Of a DNA stretch of 64,000 bases, positions 19,354-28,633 are shown one piece after another. The DNA lies in NCBI GenBank assembly GCA_900471815.1, contig UICE01000007.1, positions 186,001 through 250,000 of the forward strand. The letters run 5' to 3'. Position 1 is the first letter of the stretch. Each line of letters opens with the position of its first letter. The stretch is from Hyphomicrobiales bacterium (GTDB lineage Bacteria; Pseudomonadota; Alphaproteobacteria; Rhizobiales; Rhizobiaceae). The translations under genes were made by a program, and so were the position numbers. The notes beneath the pieces were generated by a model. It was not told where the DNA came from. It ran no database searches and worked only from the letters and a program-made list of their open reading frames with translations.

Positions 19354-22041
19354 ATGTCTCAGATCGATAGTTTTAAATGCCGTAAAACCCTCACCGTAGG
19401 GGATAAGGAATATGTTTATTTCAGTTTGACCGAAGCCGAAAAGAACGGCTTGGAAGGCATTTCCGCCCTCCCATTCTCCATGAAAGTCCTGCTTGAAAAC
19501 CTGCTTCGCTTTGAAGACAACCGCTCGGTTTTCAAGAAAGATATTGAGAATGTCGCCAAGTGGCTTGTTGATCGCGGTTCTGCCGGGGCAGAAATTGCTT
19601 ACCGCCCTGCCCGCGTTCTCATGCAGGATTTCACCGGCGTTCCAGCAGTCGTCGATCTTGCCGCCATGCGTGATGCAATGGTCAATCTTGGTGGTGACCC
19701 TGAAAAGATCAATCCGCTCGTCCCGGTCGATCTGGTTATCGACCATTCCGTCATCGTCGATGAATTCGGCAATCCACAAGCCTTCAAGCGCAATGTGGAT
19801 CTGGAATATGAGCGCAATGGCGAGCGTTACCGCTTCCTGAAATGGGGCCAACAGGCATTCAAGAACTTCCGCGTTGTTCCGCCCGGCACGGGCATTTGCC
19901 ATCAGGTCAACCTCGAATATCTGGCACAAGGCGTCTGGACCAAGGAAGAAGACGGCGTGACTGTCGCTTATCCTGATACCTGCGTTGGTACGGACTCGCA
20001 CACCACAATGGTCAATGGTCTTGGCGTTCTTGGCTGGGGCGTTGGCGGCATCGAAGCCGAGGCTTCCATGCTCGGTCAGCCAGTTTCCATGCTTCTTCCG
20101 GAAGTCATCGGCTTCCGCCTGACCGGCAAGGTCAAGGAAGGCGTTACGGCAACCGATCTGGTTCTTACCGTTGTTCAGATGCTGCGCAAGAAGGGTGTTG
20201 TCGGCAAGTTCGTCGAGTTCTTCGGCCCTGGTCTTGATTCGATGACATTGGCTGACCGCGCCACCATCGGCAATATGGGTCCGGAATATGGCGCAACATG
20301 CGGCTTCTTCCCGATCGACAATGAAACCATCAACTATATGCATATGTCTGGCCGTGACGAAGATCGTCTGGCGTTGGTTGAAGCCTATTCAAAGGCTCAG
20401 GGCATGTGGCGTGAAGCGGGCTCTGCTGATCCGGTCTTCACCGATACGCTGGAACTGGATCTCGGCACGGTTGTGCCTTCCATGGCTGGCCCCAAGCGTC
20501 CTGAAGGCCGTATCGCGCTGGAAGGAATTGCTTCCGGCTTCCGCGAATCATTGCAGAAGGAATACAAGAAGACTGAACAACTCGATGCGCGTTATCAGGT
20601 CGAGGGCGAGAATTATGATCTGGGCCATGGCGACGTTGCCATTGCCGCCATCACGTCCTGCACCAATACGTCAAATCCAAGTGTTCTGATTGCCGCTGGC
20701 CTCCTCGCCCGCAACGCAGTTGCCAAGGGTTTGAAATCCAAGCCTTGGGTCAAGACTTCGCTCGCCCCCGGCTCGCAGGTCGTTGCCGCTTATCTGGAAA
20801 GCGCAGGTCTGCAGGTTGAACTCGACAAGCTTGGCTTCAATCTTGTCGGCTTCGGTTGCACCACATGCATCGGCAACTCCGGTCCATTGCCTGCGCCGAT
20901 CTCCAAGACCATCAATGATAAGGGTCTGATTGCTGCTGCTGTTCTTTCCGGCAACCGCAACTTCGAAGGCCGCGTATCGCCGGACGTGCAGGCTAACTAT
21001 CTTGCATCGCCGCCGCTGGTTGTCGCTTACGCTTTGGCCGGAACGGTTACCAAAGATCTGACAACCGAGCCGCTCGGCGAAGATCAGAATGGCAATCCTG
21101 TCTTCCTCAAGGATATCTGGCCTTCCAGCCATGAAATCCAAGAATTCATCACCAAGAACGTTACCCGCAAGCTCTTTTCGGCAAAATATGCGGATGTGTT
21201 CAAGGGCGATGAAAATTGGCAGAACGTTAAAGTGCCAGCCGGTCAGACCTATGCATGGGATGACAATTCCACCTATGTGCAGAACCCGCCTTACTTTGTC
21301 GGCATGGGTAAAACCCCGGGCATTGTCAACGACATCAAGGGTGCGCGCATTCTTGGCCTGTTCGGCGACAAGATCACGACCGACCATATTTCTCCGGCCG
21401 GTTCCATCAAGGCCGCCTCACCTGCCGGGCAGTATCTGACCGATCATGGCGTGGCTCCGCTGGACTTCAACCAGTACGGCACGCGTCGTGGCAACCATGA
21501 AGTGATGATGCGCGGTACTTTTGCCAATATCCGCATCCGCAATCACATGCTGGGTGAGAATGGCCGCGAAGGTGGTTACACCATCCATTATCCAACCAAG
21601 GAAGAAATGCCGATCTATGATGCGGCAATGGAATATCGCCGCGAGAATGTGCCGCTGGTGATTTTCGCTGGCGTGGAATATGGCAATGGCTCATCACGTG
21701 ACTGGGCGGCAAAGGGAACAAATCTGCTCGGTGTTCGCGCGGTTATTTCTCAGTCTTTCGAGCGTATCCACCGTTCGAACCTTGTCGGCATGGGCATTGT
21801 TCCATTCGTTCTTGAAGAAGGTACAAGCTGGCAGTCACTGGGTCTGAAGGGTGATGAAATTGTCTCCATCGAGGGGCTTGCCACGATCCAGCCCCGCCAG
21901 AAAACATTTGCGACAGTGACATTCGCTGATGGTCAAGTGAAGCAGGTTCCTCTGATCTGCCGCATCGATACTATCGATGAACTGGAGTATCTGAAGAATG
22001 GCGGCATCCTGCAATATGTTCTGCGCGATCTGGCTGCCTGA
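19354..22041 (+). CDS. acnA: Aconitate hydratase A
   Basis: 895-aa [4Fe-4S] aconitase of the AcnA/IRP type, converting citrate to isocitrate. Cluster cysteines are in AITSCTNTSNPS (about residue 437) and in GFGCTTCIGNSGPL (about 503-506). The substrate-binding DSHTTM and the C-terminal swivel-domain GSSRDWAAKGT are both present. AAGGA lies 10 bases upstream of the ATG, inside a strong hairpin. A 12-bp terminator follows the gene. Confidence 0.98.
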   Translation: MSQIDSFKCRKTLTVGDKEYVYFSLTEAEKNGLEGISALPFSMKVLLENLLRFEDNRSVFKKDIENVAKWLVDRGSAGAEIAYRPARVLMQDFTGVPAVVDLAAMRDAMVNLGGDPEKINPLVPVDLVIDHSVIVDEFGNPQAFKRNVDLEYERNGERYRFLKWGQQAFKNFRVVPPGTGICHQVNLEYLAQGVWTKEEDGVTVAYPDTCVGTDSHTTMVNGLGVLGWGVGGIEAEASMLGQPVSMLLPEVIGFRLTGKVKEGVTATDLVLTVVQMLRKKGVVGKFVEFFGPGLDSMTLADRATIGNMGPEYGATCGFFPIDNETINYMHMSGRDEDRLALVEAYSKAQGMWREAGSADPVFTDTLELDLGTVVPSMAGPKRPEGRIALEGIASGFRESLQKEYKKTEQLDARYQVEGENYDLGHGDVAIAAITSCTNTSNPSVLIAAGLLARNAVAKGLKSKPWVKTSLAPGSQVVAAYLESAGLQVELDKLGFNLVGFGCTTCIGNSGPLPAPISKTINDKGLIAAAVLSGNRNFEGRVSPDVQANYLASPPLVVAYALAGTVTKDLTTEPLGEDQNGNPVFLKDIWPSSHEIQEFITKNVTRKLFSAKYADVFKGDENWQNVKVPAGQTYAWDDNSTYVQNPPYFVGMGKTPGIVNDIKGARILGLFGDKITTDHISPAGSIKAASPAGQYLTDHGVAPLDFNQYGTRRGNHEVMMRGTFANIRIRNHMLGENGREGGYTIHYPTKEEMPIYDAAMEYRRENVPLVIFAGVEYGNGSSRDWAAKGTNLLGVRAVISQSFERIHRSNLVGMGIVPFVLEEGTSWQSLGLKGDEIVSIEGLATIQPRQKTFATVTFADGQVKQVPLICRIDTIDELEYLKNGGILQYVLRDLAA

Positions 22042-22064
22042 TTCGACATCATATAATTGATTTT

Positions 22065-22094
22065 GAAGGGCCGCCGGGCGATCGGCGGCCCTTC
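22065..22094 (+). terminator. Strong stem-loop terminator after acnA
   Basis: A perfect 12-bp stem (GAAGGGCCGCCG / CGGCGGCCCTTC) with a 6-base loop lies 23 bases after the acnA stop codon. The downstream T content is modest, but stem strength and placement fit an intrinsic terminator. Confidence 0.75.
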
Positions 22095-22147
22095 ATCGTT
22101 GAATGGTACAGCATTCGTGATCGAATTCACCTCAAAGTGACTTCCCC

Positions 22148-23002
22148 TTGAATGAACGGACTCCTATCAATCTTCTGGCAACCAATCTGACAGATAAGAT
22201 TTATAAATTTCACGAAGAAAGCCCCGCAATCTTGCTTACGCGCACCACTTCAAAACTCTTGGCGATCGGCCTGCCCGTTTTGGCAGCGATTGCTTATGTG
22301 GTTCCGGTCTGCGCAGAAGATGCGGGAACCAAGCCGGAAGGCGTCGTCGAGCTTTATACGTCGCAAGGTTGCGGTTCATGTCCCCCTGCCGATGCTATTC
22401 TCAAAGAACTGGCGGGGGAAGGAAAGGTTGTGGCGCTGGCTTTCCATGTCGACTACTGGGACTATCGGGGCTGGACCGACAATCTTGCTTTGCCCGAAAA
22501 CACCGAACGCCAGAACGAATATCGCAAAGCCTTGAGTCTCAATGGCGTATATACGCCGCAGGTCATCGTCAATGGACGCGAGCATATGAATGGGCAGGAC
22601 GAAACGAAGATTCGCCGCCGCATTGCCGATATGCGCAATACACCCATGGGGCTGACAGTGTCGGTTTCCATTGAGAAAGCTGCAAAAAACCGGCTTCTTA
22701 TTGATATAGGCTCAGGATCGGTTACGGCTAATCCTGTCCGTGTCGTCCTTGCATATTTCAATCGCGAGAGCATCGTCTCTATCCCCGGCGGCGAAAATAC
22801 CGGACGTATGGTGAGTTATGCCAATAGCGTTCGTGCCATGGAAACCGTGGGCATGTGGGATGGCAATGCTCAAAAGATCGAGATCCCAATGAGTGAGCTT
22901 GCCAGCAAGAAGGCCTCAGGTTGCGCGGTGCTGTTGCAAGAGATGCTTGGCGACGGCAAGCCCGGGCCAATCATCGGTGCGTCAATCATGGCGTCCAAAT
23001 AG
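22148..23002 (+). CDS. DUF1223 thioredoxin-like secreted protein
   Basis: Up to 284 aa. The mature part opens with VVELYTSQGCGSCPPAD, the Cys-x-x-Cys thioredoxin-like motif of DUF1223, and contains AFHVDYWDYRGW and YTPQVIVNG. A hydrophobic signal segment ending PVCAED precedes it. No in-frame ATG exists before the domain, so the start must be a TTG (or similar): either 22148, or a later TTG (about 30 codons on) just before LTRTTSKLLAIG, which would give a more typical signal peptide. Function of the family is not established. Confidence 0.82.
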   Translation: MNERTPINLLATNLTDKIYKFHEESPAILLTRTTSKLLAIGLPVLAAIAYVVPVCAEDAGTKPEGVVELYTSQGCGSCPPADAILKELAGEGKVVALAFHVDYWDYRGWTDNLALPENTERQNEYRKALSLNGVYTPQVIVNGREHMNGQDETKIRRRIADMRNTPMGLTVSVSIEKAAKNRLLIDIGSGSVTANPVRVVLAYFNRESIVSIPGGENTGRMVSYANSVRAMETVGMWDGNAQKIEIPMSELASKKASGCAVLLQEMLGDGKPGPIIGASIMASK

Positions 23003-23014
23003 CTGAAACAAAAA

Positions 23015-23036
23015 CAGGCCGGATAAATCCGGCCTG
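23015..23036 (+). terminator. Stem-loop after the DUF1223 gene
   Basis: A perfect 10-bp stem (CAGGCCGGAT / ATCCGGCCTG) with a 2-base turn begins 12 bases after the stop codon. It lacks a clear T-run, so it may be a weak terminator or 3'-end stabiliser. Confidence 0.55.
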
Positions 23037-23381
23037 AGCTATTGGGGCATGTTGCCAAATATACTGAGATTATTGATCTGATCTGAACAATCCGCTTGGG
23101 CGGGGGGCTTGGGTAATCGAACTGCCCTGATCAAACCATCTCTGGCAACACAGCTGGATGTTCGGTTTGAATTTCGGCGGCAATGCGTAAGGAAGATGGC
23201 GAGAATGTGTCGCATCATCACCATTGGCTTCACCCCGTATTGGTTCGTGAGGTGCGGAAACGAAGGTACTGTTTTCACAAAATTTGCGCAGCAAGAAAAT
23301 TGCAAGCTTGTAAAATTGTCCAGATGGGATCACCTTATTGTCATCCAGGTGTCACACGACAAATTCAAAGGCGGTTGATTG
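23037..23381. other. Intergenic region upstream of DUF2794
   Basis: 345 bp with no gene I would support. An open frame of 89 codons (23109-23378, plus) lacks recognisable motifs. It probably holds the DUF2794 promoter, and a Shine-Dalgarno-like AAAGGCGG lies just before that gene's ATG. Confidence 0.35.
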
Positions 23382-23753
23382 ATGGAAAGCAATGCAGGTG
23401 GCGACGATTCGCAGCGCCAGGCGAAACTCATCCCCCTCGTTCGAAACAATGATTTGCCGATTACCTTCGACCGGCGCGAACTCAATCAAATTTTGCGTGT
23501 TTATGGGTTTATGGTGTCCGCTGGCGAATGGCGGGATTATGCCATTGACCATCTTTCCGACAGGGCAATCTTTTCGGTTTTCCGGCGCACCAGCGAAGTC
23601 CCGATGTTCCGCATTGAAAAGAACCCGAAACTGTCACGCAAACAGGGTGCCTATAGCGTTATCGCCGCAAGCGGCCTTATTCTTAAACGCGGGCACGAAC
23701 TCGACAGGGTCTTGCGCATTTTTGACAAGACGCTGAGCATCGTACGCAGCTAG
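23382..23753 (+). CDS. DUF2794 conserved alphaproteobacterial protein
   Basis: 123-aa soluble protein with the family core ITFDRRELNQILRVYGFMVSAGEWRDYAID and FRRTSEVPMFRIEKNP, ending in a basic IVRS. The family is widespread in alphaproteobacteria and has no established function that I know of. The ATG is preceded by AAAGGCGG at a workable distance. It converges on the MATE gene. Confidence 0.85.
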   Translation: MESNAGGDDSQRQAKLIPLVRNNDLPITFDRRELNQILRVYGFMVSAGEWRDYAIDHLSDRAIFSVFRRTSEVPMFRIEKNPKLSRKQGAYSVIAASGLILKRGHELDRVLRIFDKTLSIVRS

Positions 23754-23840
23754 AACAGGCCGCTCGATAGCGCATGCCAAATCTGCCAAGCGCGATCTTT
23801 GAAACATTGCTCACGCATGGCTTTATCTTTCTGAAGCGCA

Positions 23841-25259
23841 TCAGCCCGATATTATCTGGAAAACTTGCTGATTTTTAGAAATGGCCAGCCGGGCGGTGTT
23901 AAGCTCCGCAATAAAGCGCCACCATAACAGAATGCTTGTACTGCCAAAGCCAAGGCACAACCCGAACCAGATGCCATAGCTGCCCCATCCGAACCCGTAT
24001 GCGCACAACACCATCGCGGGAATCCCGATAAGCCAGTAGCCCACAAGTGTATTGAACAGGGCCACCTTCGTTTTTCCAAGCCCCCGCAGCAAGCCGACAC
24101 AGATATTCTGTGAGCCTTTGAAGAATTGGTGCGCAATGGCGAACCATAATAATGTGGCTGCCGCCCCGAACAGGGATGGATCGGCCCGGCCACCGAGAAA
24201 TGGAAGCAAAACTATTTCAGGCAGGAACACATAGACAAGGCCGATAATTGCCATTGCACTGAAGCTGATCGCGAATGTTCGTCGTGCAATAGCGCTGACT
24301 TGATCTGCCTGCCCCTTGCTGACCGTCCTGCTCACAAGAATTGATGAACCTTGCGAAAGGCCAATATTGAGCTGGTAAACAATATAGGCAAGTTGATTGA
24401 CGATATTGGAAGCCGCCAATGCTAACGGACCGAAGGTTCCCATGAAGACCGTTGCTATCGAAGTGATGGCTGCTTCCGAACCATATGTCAGCGTAATCGG
24501 CAGGCCCATCCGGGTAATGATCGCCAATGTTGCCGGGCGTGCCCGCCATCCATCGAGCGCAAGCAGAGGCCTGAGCGCATCATCACGCCGGACGGTTCTC
24601 AGATAGACCAGAAATGTCCATGCCTGAACCAGGGTGGTGGCAAGGCCAATTCCAGCCAATCCAAGCGGAGGTATCCCGAGCCAACCATAGATGAAGATCA
24701 GGTTCAGGCCAGCATTGACGGCTATGGATATTATCGTAACGGTCAATAAGGAACCGGCGCGGCGCATGCCGACCGCGAACTGCCGCAACACGTTTAGCCA
24801 CAGCATTGGCAGCAAGCCCGGGGCCAAGGTCAGCATGATCGGCTTGGCCAAAGTTGCCACCGCAGTCGCTTGGCCAAGGAAAGTCAGGATTTGGCTGAAA
24901 ATCACCAATATGACGCCGGCAATCGTCGCCGCAATTGTTGCAATCAATATTGAGGCACACAGCAGGTCGCGTATTTCGTCAGTCGCGACGTCGTCAATTG
25001 CAGATGTTCCGGTACGTTTCTCGCTGCGTCCGACCGAAGCAGCAATGAGATTGCCAACCCCCGTCACCATACCAACGCACATGGTACGCAGCTGGTTATA
25101 AAGCAGCAGCGAAAGGCCCCCGGCTGCAACGGCCTGAACACTGATGAAACCCATCATCAGCAGATCGGTGCTTGTCAGGGCAACCTGCGCAAACTGGATA
25201 CCTGCAATGGGCGCAGCCAAATCCAGAATTTCTTTATACTGTCTGAAATTTATCGGCAT
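23841..25259 (-). CDS. MATE family efflux transporter (candidate metallophore exporter)
   Basis: 472-aa multidrug and toxic compound extrusion protein with 12 predicted helices in two homologous halves (first helix LAAPIAGIQFAQVALTSTDLLMMG; second half from about residue 235, MGLPITLTYGSEAAITS). It starts 4 bases after the SbnA-like gene and is the last gene of the biosynthetic operon, so export of that operon's product is the natural inference. MATE proteins use Na+ or H+ gradients. Substrate unproven. Confidence 0.9.
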   Translation of the reverse strand: MPINFRQYKEILDLAAPIAGIQFAQVALTSTDLLMMGFISVQAVAAGGLSLLLYNQLRTMCVGMVTGVGNLIAASVGRSEKRTGTSAIDDVATDEIRDLLCASILIATIAATIAGVILVIFSQILTFLGQATAVATLAKPIMLTLAPGLLPMLWLNVLRQFAVGMRRAGSLLTVTIISIAVNAGLNLIFIYGWLGIPPLGLAGIGLATTLVQAWTFLVYLRTVRRDDALRPLLALDGWRARPATLAIITRMGLPITLTYGSEAAITSIATVFMGTFGPLALAASNIVNQLAYIVYQLNIGLSQGSSILVSRTVSKGQADQVSAIARRTFAISFSAMAIIGLVYVFLPEIVLLPFLGGRADPSLFGAAATLLWFAIAHQFFKGSQNICVGLLRGLGKTKVALFNTLVGYWLIGIPAMVLCAYGFGWGSYGIWFGLCLGFGSTSILLWWRFIAELNTARLAISKNQQVFQIISG

Positions 25260-25263
25260 CGCC

Positions 25264-26331
25264 TTAAGCCCACAACGTCGTCGGAGGCACTGATGCCAAC
25301 CTTATCGATTCAATATAGGCGTCAAAAAGCTGGTCAAGGCGACGATGCGCCGGTTTGTCCAGAAGCTGCCGCTCGTTAAGCCAATCATCATTGAAAACGC
25401 TGTCGAGATATTTTTCTCCGGCATCACAAACCAGGACGACCATAATGCTCTTTGGCTCCACGAGCGCCAAACGTTTGAGAGCAACGTGGATGGCAGCGCC
25501 TGCAGTGCCGCCAACGAGAAGGCCGGTTCTGCGCGCCACCACACGTGCCGCCGTGAATGCATCAATATCTTTTACTGTAAGGCCCTCATCGATCAGTTCG
25601 TGCTCGACATTGGGTCCAACCGTAAAACCGGCCGGCGCTCCGGCCCCGGTCTGCCAGTATTTGCCCGGGGCTCCGCCGAAAATAATCGATCCGGCAGGCT
25701 CCACGCCAATGCTTGTCACATGAGAACCGAGACGATGCAGTTCTTTGACCGTTCCACACAGTGTTCCGCCTGTTCCCACCGCGCCAACCAGATAGTCGAT
25801 ATCTGTTCCAACATCCCGAAGCAGTTCCATGGCTAGCCCGGTATAGCCTTCATTATTGCTCGGATTGTAGTGCTGATCCGGCCAGAAAGCGCCGGTAGCC
25901 TTTACAATCTCGCCAGCTACACGGCGTCTGGCAACCGTGCTCGGACCCTCGGTATTGCTTTCCACGAATACAAGCTCGGCGCCCATCGCTTGCATGACCC
26001 GCAGTTTGTCGCGCGAGGCATGATTATCCACAACGGCCGTAAATTTATAACCACGCTCAAGAGCGATCAATGCAAGCCCGGTTCCTGTATTGCCCGAGGT
26101 TGGTTCAACAATATGTCCTCCTGGTTTGAGCTTGCCATCGCGCTCGGCCGCAAGAATCATCTCCCGGGCCATCCGCACTTTACATGAGCCGGTTGGATTA
26201 AACTGTTCCAATTTCAGCAGCAGCCGGCTGCCCGAACCGGTGCGCGACAGCTCCAATAATGGTGTGTCGCCAATCAGCTCGGAAGATTTGGTTTTAATAC
26301 GTTCAAAGGAAGGATTGCTATACACATTCAT
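25264..26331 (-). CDS. SbnA-like PLP-dependent synthase (cysteine synthase fold)
   Basis: 355-aa fold-type II PLP enzyme. The PLP lysine is K51 in NPTGSCKVRMA, the substrate loop is PTSGNTGTG (about residues 78-86), and GTGGT binds the phosphate. A GSIIFGG segment about residue 220 resembles SbnA rather than CysK. SbnA joins O-phosphoserine and glutamate to N-(1-amino-1-carboxy-2-ethyl)glutamate. Co-occurrence with an SbnB-like dehydrogenase supports a diaminopropionate-type pathway over cysteine synthesis. The start overlaps the upstream decarboxylase stop by 4 bases. Exact substrates are inferred. Confidence 0.85.
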   Translation of the reverse strand: MNVYSNPSFERIKTKSSELIGDTPLLELSRTGSGSRLLLKLEQFNPTGSCKVRMAREMILAAERDGKLKPGGHIVEPTSGNTGTGLALIALERGYKFTAVVDNHASRDKLRVMQAMGAELVFVESNTEGPSTVARRRVAGEIVKATGAFWPDQHYNPSNNEGYTGLAMELLRDVGTDIDYLVGAVGTGGTLCGTVKELHRLGSHVTSIGVEPAGSIIFGGAPGKYWQTGAGAPAGFTVGPNVEHELIDEGLTVKDIDAFTAARVVARRTGLLVGGTAGAAIHVALKRLALVEPKSIMVVLVCDAGEKYLDSVFNDDWLNERQLLDKPAHRRLDQLFDAYIESIRLASVPPTTLWA

Positions 26332-27662
26332 CGGTCAATCCTCCACGTAAAACGCTCATTGTCCTCGGTCACGACGATCTTGGGGGGCAAGGCAAGTTGG
26401 TGAAACTCGCTTTCATTTTTATCCATCTGATAGCCGGCAGTATTGGGGTAGATGATGTGGTCGCCATAACGAGGTGGCGCAGGGAAATTGATTTTCCGCC
26501 ACGTCAGGACGTCATATTCCATACAGCTCGATCCACCGATCGCCGCGCTGACGGGGTTCTGTGGCCGAGCCTCTCCGTGTTGAACAAGAAATGGTGCAGG
26601 CAGAAACTCACTGTTCTTCCATTGCTCGGACAAGCTCATGCTGATCCCTGCAACCGTAACGATCCCGTGTTTGTCGTTCTGTTTATATCCCTGCACCGGA
26701 AAGACGGTCATCCCCGCCCCATCCAGCAGAGCTCTTCCAGGTTCCAGATAGAGCTGAATTTGCGCATCAGCGAGGCGCGAAGCCAAAGTGCCAGTCGTGG
26801 CGGGTGATTGGAGTACGGCATCCAGCATCGCGGCGCCGGTTGGCGACTGGTAGTATGGATAAAAGTGGTTAAAGGTCTTCCCGGCGTGAAACTGTGACGG
26901 GTCCATTGCTTCAAGAAAGGAATGCCAGTCCTGCTCATCGATATAATGACAGGCAAAGCCGCCGCCAATTGAGATAGCGGCACTGGGAAACCCTTGCTTG
27001 CGCGCTTCAAGGCAGCGATCAATGAGCGCCAATGCCAATTCAGCACGCGGAGCGACCGCATAGCCATCAAGGTGGAAAGAATAGCCATTCATGATGACGT
27101 ATTCACGGGATTCGGCGCAACGCTTCAGCGCAGTATCCAGGTCTGCCTGGTTCAGCCCAAAACGACTATTGGGCGCATGGGGAGGCAGCACCCGTAGCAA
27201 AATCTGCAATGGAACAGAATACTTGGCAATGCTGATTGCCCGCTCCAGTTCGTCCAAGGCGTCAATAGCGACAGTTGCTTTATGGCGGCAAGACAGCCAG
27301 AGAAGATCATCACTCTTTGCTGCTCCCGTAACACCGATATTACTGCCGCAAATACCGTTTGCCAGAGCGTGGACAAATTCCGGGACACTGGCAACATCAA
27401 CTGAGCCGTCCAGTTTTGCCACTTCGCGCAACCACGCTCCCGCTTTATTGGCCTTCTTGCCGAAATAGACATGCCCGCTCACATTGCGCTGTTTGAGAAT
27501 AGTCTGGAATGCCTCGAGATTGGCGGCAAAACTATCCGGGTGAATGAGATGAAACGGGCCCTCGATTGCGTTGCTGATCTGGCGCAGAAGAGCGGAATCC
27601 TGTCTTACAGCCAGAGCCCAGGGGCGCTCCAAGGCGCGTACGGAGTTGAGGCCTATTTCCAT
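26328..27662 (-). CDS. Fold-type III PLP decarboxylase, Y4yA/SbnH-like
   Basis: 444-aa alanine-racemase/DapDC-fold decarboxylase. The predicted Schiff-base lysine is K70 in YFGKKANK. Other features are SFHLDGY, the phosphate-binding glycine loop SIGGGFA, EPGRALLDGAG, and the dimer-interface C-x-x-x-D pair in SSCMEYDVL, so it looks catalytically complete. The family includes Y4yA of Rhizobium NGR234 and SbnH, which decarboxylates a citryl-diaminopropionate intermediate in staphyloferrin B synthesis. Overlaps of 10 bases with the SbnB-like gene and 4 bases with the SbnA-like gene indicate translational coupling. Confidence 0.86.
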   Translation of the reverse strand: MEIGLNSVRALERPWALAVRQDSALLRQISNAIEGPFHLIHPDSFAANLEAFQTILKQRNVSGHVYFGKKANKAGAWLREVAKLDGSVDVASVPEFVHALANGICGSNIGVTGAAKSDDLLWLSCRHKATVAIDALDELERAISIAKYSVPLQILLRVLPPHAPNSRFGLNQADLDTALKRCAESREYVIMNGYSFHLDGYAVAPRAELALALIDRCLEARKQGFPSAAISIGGGFACHYIDEQDWHSFLEAMDPSQFHAGKTFNHFYPYYQSPTGAAMLDAVLQSPATTGTLASRLADAQIQLYLEPGRALLDGAGMTVFPVQGYKQNDKHGIVTVAGISMSLSEQWKNSEFLPAPFLVQHGEARPQNPVSAAIGGSSCMEYDVLTWRKINFPAPPRYGDHIIYPNTAGYQMDKNESEFHQLALPPKIVVTEDNERFTWRIDR

Positions 27663-28633
27663 AGCTCAATCCTGTTTCCGCGTCCGGCGGCGATGGCTCT
27701 TGTTGCAAGCGCATGGGCAACAGGAATGTCTGTGATGATCATGCCGCTGCTGAAAGCAAATACGCGGTCCTGCTGTGAACGGCGTCCGCTTTTGCGGCCG
27801 ACAATGATATCAGGCAGTTCTGCATCAATTCTGGCAATGCCATCGGGTCCGGCAAGACGTTTTCCCGTGACGCCCAGCTGACCTTCATTTGTCGCAATGG
27901 CATAGTCGGCATCTCCCAGCGCTCCGCCTGCGACGCCCTTGCTTGCGACCGAAATCAGCAATCCACCCTGTTTCAGCCATTTGGTCTCAACTTTGGGATG
28001 GGCGGCACGACCCGAGGCGGCGATCACAATGTCAGATTCGGCAACTGCTGCGGGAACATCCGTTACCAACTCGATGCTACGACCCGGAAAATAGCGTGCA
28101 AACATTCCCAAGCTGGCAGCTATGCCGTCCGGGTGCGTCCCGAAAAGCCGCAGCGTTTCGAGATCTGGAAGAGCGGTCAAAAGAAAAGGAAGCGTATTGA
28201 TGCCCTGTGCTCCGGTTCCAATCATCAATGCAGAACTGGCATTCTCTTTTGCGCAACTCCTGGCAATAAGTGCCGTTGTTGCAGGCGTGCGCAGGCCGCC
28301 TACGCGATGGCAGTCCATCAACGCAAATGGCAAACCGGTTGTGTCATCGTAAAGGCTGATAGTAGTGTAATATTTTTCCGCGCTCTCGGCGCCTTGACGG
28401 TACGAGGTTTTGAACCCGGCCTGTTGGAGTGCGCCATCATAACCAAGCATTGAATAGGCAACGGCATCGCGCTGCTCGAGCGGTAGCGGCATCATAAGCT
28501 TTGTCGGACAACGGGATTGCCCATTTGCATAGAATGCGTAAGCATCTTCCACGAGCCGGATAATATCAGCTGGCGGCAGCTCAATGTCGGCAAGATCGGA
28601 ACGGGTAAGGATATGAATTGCAGGTGTGTGCAT
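27653..28633 (-). CDS. SbnB-like NAD-dependent dehydrogenase (ornithine cyclodeaminase/mu-crystallin family)
   Basis: 326 aa from the ATG. The active-site lysine lies in GFKTSYRQG (K75), the arginine in GGLRTPATT (R115), and the Rossmann glycine motif is GTGAQG (139-144). SbnB oxidatively hydrolyses the SbnA product to L-2,3-diaminopropionate and 2-oxoglutarate. The first gene of the minus-strand operon. The ATG lacks a good Shine-Dalgarno, whereas a TTG five codons upstream (28648) has GGAAAGAG at 7-base spacing and may be the true start. Assignment to SbnB rather than a catabolic cyclodeaminase rests on context. Confidence 0.84.
   Translation of the reverse strand: MHTPAIHILTRSDLADIELPPADIIRLVEDAYAFYANGQSRCPTKLMMPLPLEQRDAVAYSMLGYDGALQQAGFKTSYRQGAESAEKYYTTISLYDDTTGLPFALMDCHRVGGLRTPATTALIARSCAKENASSALMIGTGAQGINTLPFLLTALPDLETLRLFGTHPDGIAASLGMFARYFPGRSIELVTDVPAAVAESDIVIAASGRAAHPKVETKWLKQGGLLISVASKGVAGGALGDADYAIATNEGQLGVTGKRLAGPDGIARIDAELPDIIVGRKSGRRSQQDRVFAFSSGMIITDIPVAHALATRAIAAGRGNRIELWK

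Noticed and set aside
19012-20343. 443-codon open frame on the minus strand opposite the start of acnA
   Set aside because: It is antisense to aconitase and runs through the acnA leader hairpin and into ccmA. No domain is recognisable.
23109-23378. 89-codon open frame before DUF2794
   Set aside because: No motif, no Shine-Dalgarno, and it ends directly at the start of the true gene. Treated as intergenic.
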